NCBI GenBank assembly: GCA_025362165.1
Contig: JANYHY010000627.1
Coordinates: 1-6,251 of the forward strand
Length of the DNA: 6,251 nt
DNA from: Myxococcales bacterium
GTDB lineage: Bacteria > Myxococcota_A > Polyangia > Polyangiales > Polyangiaceae
Reading direction: 5' to 3'
Below, piece after piece: positions 6,000-6,251 of the stretch. How positions within the stretch are numbered: the first letter of the stretch is position 1; each line of letters begins with the position of its first letter. A model generated the notes under the pieces. It did no database searches, was not told where the DNA came from, and saw only the letters and a program-made list of their open reading frames with translations. Both the position numbers and the translations under genes were made by a program.

Positions 6000-6251
6000 T
6001 CAGCCCCTGAGCGTCTCGAGGAGCTCGAAGTCCGGGATCGCGACGGACACGCGGGTGCGCGCGACCGCTACGTCGTGGTCTTCGAGGAGCTTGCAGAACG
6101 CCATGCCGTCATAGAGCGCGATCGGGGCTGCGGCTTGCGCGACGGCCTCCTCACGTGCGCCCGAGAGCACTTGTCCTGTGGTGACGAGCCAGCCAGCGGT
6201 GGCCGGTCCGTAGTGGTGGAGAGCGCCGCGAAGATCGCTCACGCGCTCGCG
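6000..6251 (-). CDS. C-terminal part of an Mrr-like restriction-endonuclease-fold protein, cut by the right edge
   Basis: The 83 visible residues remain open to the window edge, so the N-terminal part is missing; the GTG at 6242 is probably internal. The visible part matches the second half of the Mrr catalytic domain. A V-S-D-L-R-G-A-L helix (4-11) is followed by a G-W-L-V-T-T-G strand and turn (20-26), then A-R-E-E-A (32-36), A-P-I-A-L-Y-D-G (42-49) and a closing helix ending L-L-E-D-H-D (55-60). In this family the D...E/Q-x-K catalytic residues precede this region, so activity cannot be judged. Such domains occur in type IV restriction enzymes that cut modified DNA, but also in proteins of other or unknown role. 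This is the first visible gene of the minus-strand operon and ends 2 bases before the DUF3634-like gene, which favours a shared function or at least a shared transcript. Confidence 0.7.
   Translation of the reverse strand, partial: RERVSDLRGALHHYGPATAGWLVTTGQVLSGAREEAVAQAAAPIALYDGMAFCKLLEDHDVAVARTRVSVAIPDFELLETLRG
6004..6008 (-). promoter_or_regulatory. ribosome binding site supporting a TTG start
   Basis: On the minus strand, AGGGG lies 6 bases before the TTG at 5997 and inside the last codons of the upstream nuclease-fold gene. It supports this rare start codon and tight coupling between the two genes. Confidence 0.6.

Overview
The window looks like chromosomal DNA from a high-GC Gram-negative bacterium. 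An FHA protein coupled to a PP2C phosphatase, Ala/Pro-rich linkers, TPR lipoproteins and outer-membrane barrels together suggest the Myxococcota/former Deltaproteobacteria. That placement is inferred from gene style and base composition, not from a marker gene. I saw no tRNA, rRNA, CRISPR array, insertion sequence or prophage gene.

Layout. The left edge (1-70) probably holds the 5' end of a minus-strand gene that leaves the window, with a possible promoter at 106-135. Divergent from it, at 221-853 (+), lies a small exported beta-barrel protein. Next, at 940-3658 (+), comes a two-gene phospho-signalling unit. Its first gene encodes a soluble protein with three zinc ribbons, a long Ala/Pro linker and two FHA domains. 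Its second gene encodes a PP2C-type Ser/Thr phosphatase anchored by a C-terminal membrane helix. The two overlap by 8 bases, and the phosphatase start and its ribosome binding site both lie inside the FHA gene.

The right half (3661-6251) is read from the minus strand and looks like one operon. In transcription order it holds: the C-terminal part of an Mrr-like restriction-endonuclease-fold protein (cut by the window edge); a small membrane protein resembling DUF3634; an exported protein with two copies of a beta-rich domain, each carrying one Cys pair; and a lipoprotein made almost wholly of seven TPR repeats. The gaps are 2, 11 and 46 bases. This operon runs head-on into the FHA-PP2C pair, with 2 bases between the two stop codons.

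How the genes may work together. The FHA protein probably reads phospho-threonine marks laid by a Ser/Thr kinase not seen here, and the PP2C enzyme removes such marks at the inner membrane. The minus-strand genes encode envelope proteins of unknown task plus a nuclease-fold protein. I see no firm sign of a new defence system. The least described items are the duplicated Cys-pair protein, the pairing of Mrr-fold and DUF3634-like genes, and the FHA protein whose first FHA domain lacks a binding serine.
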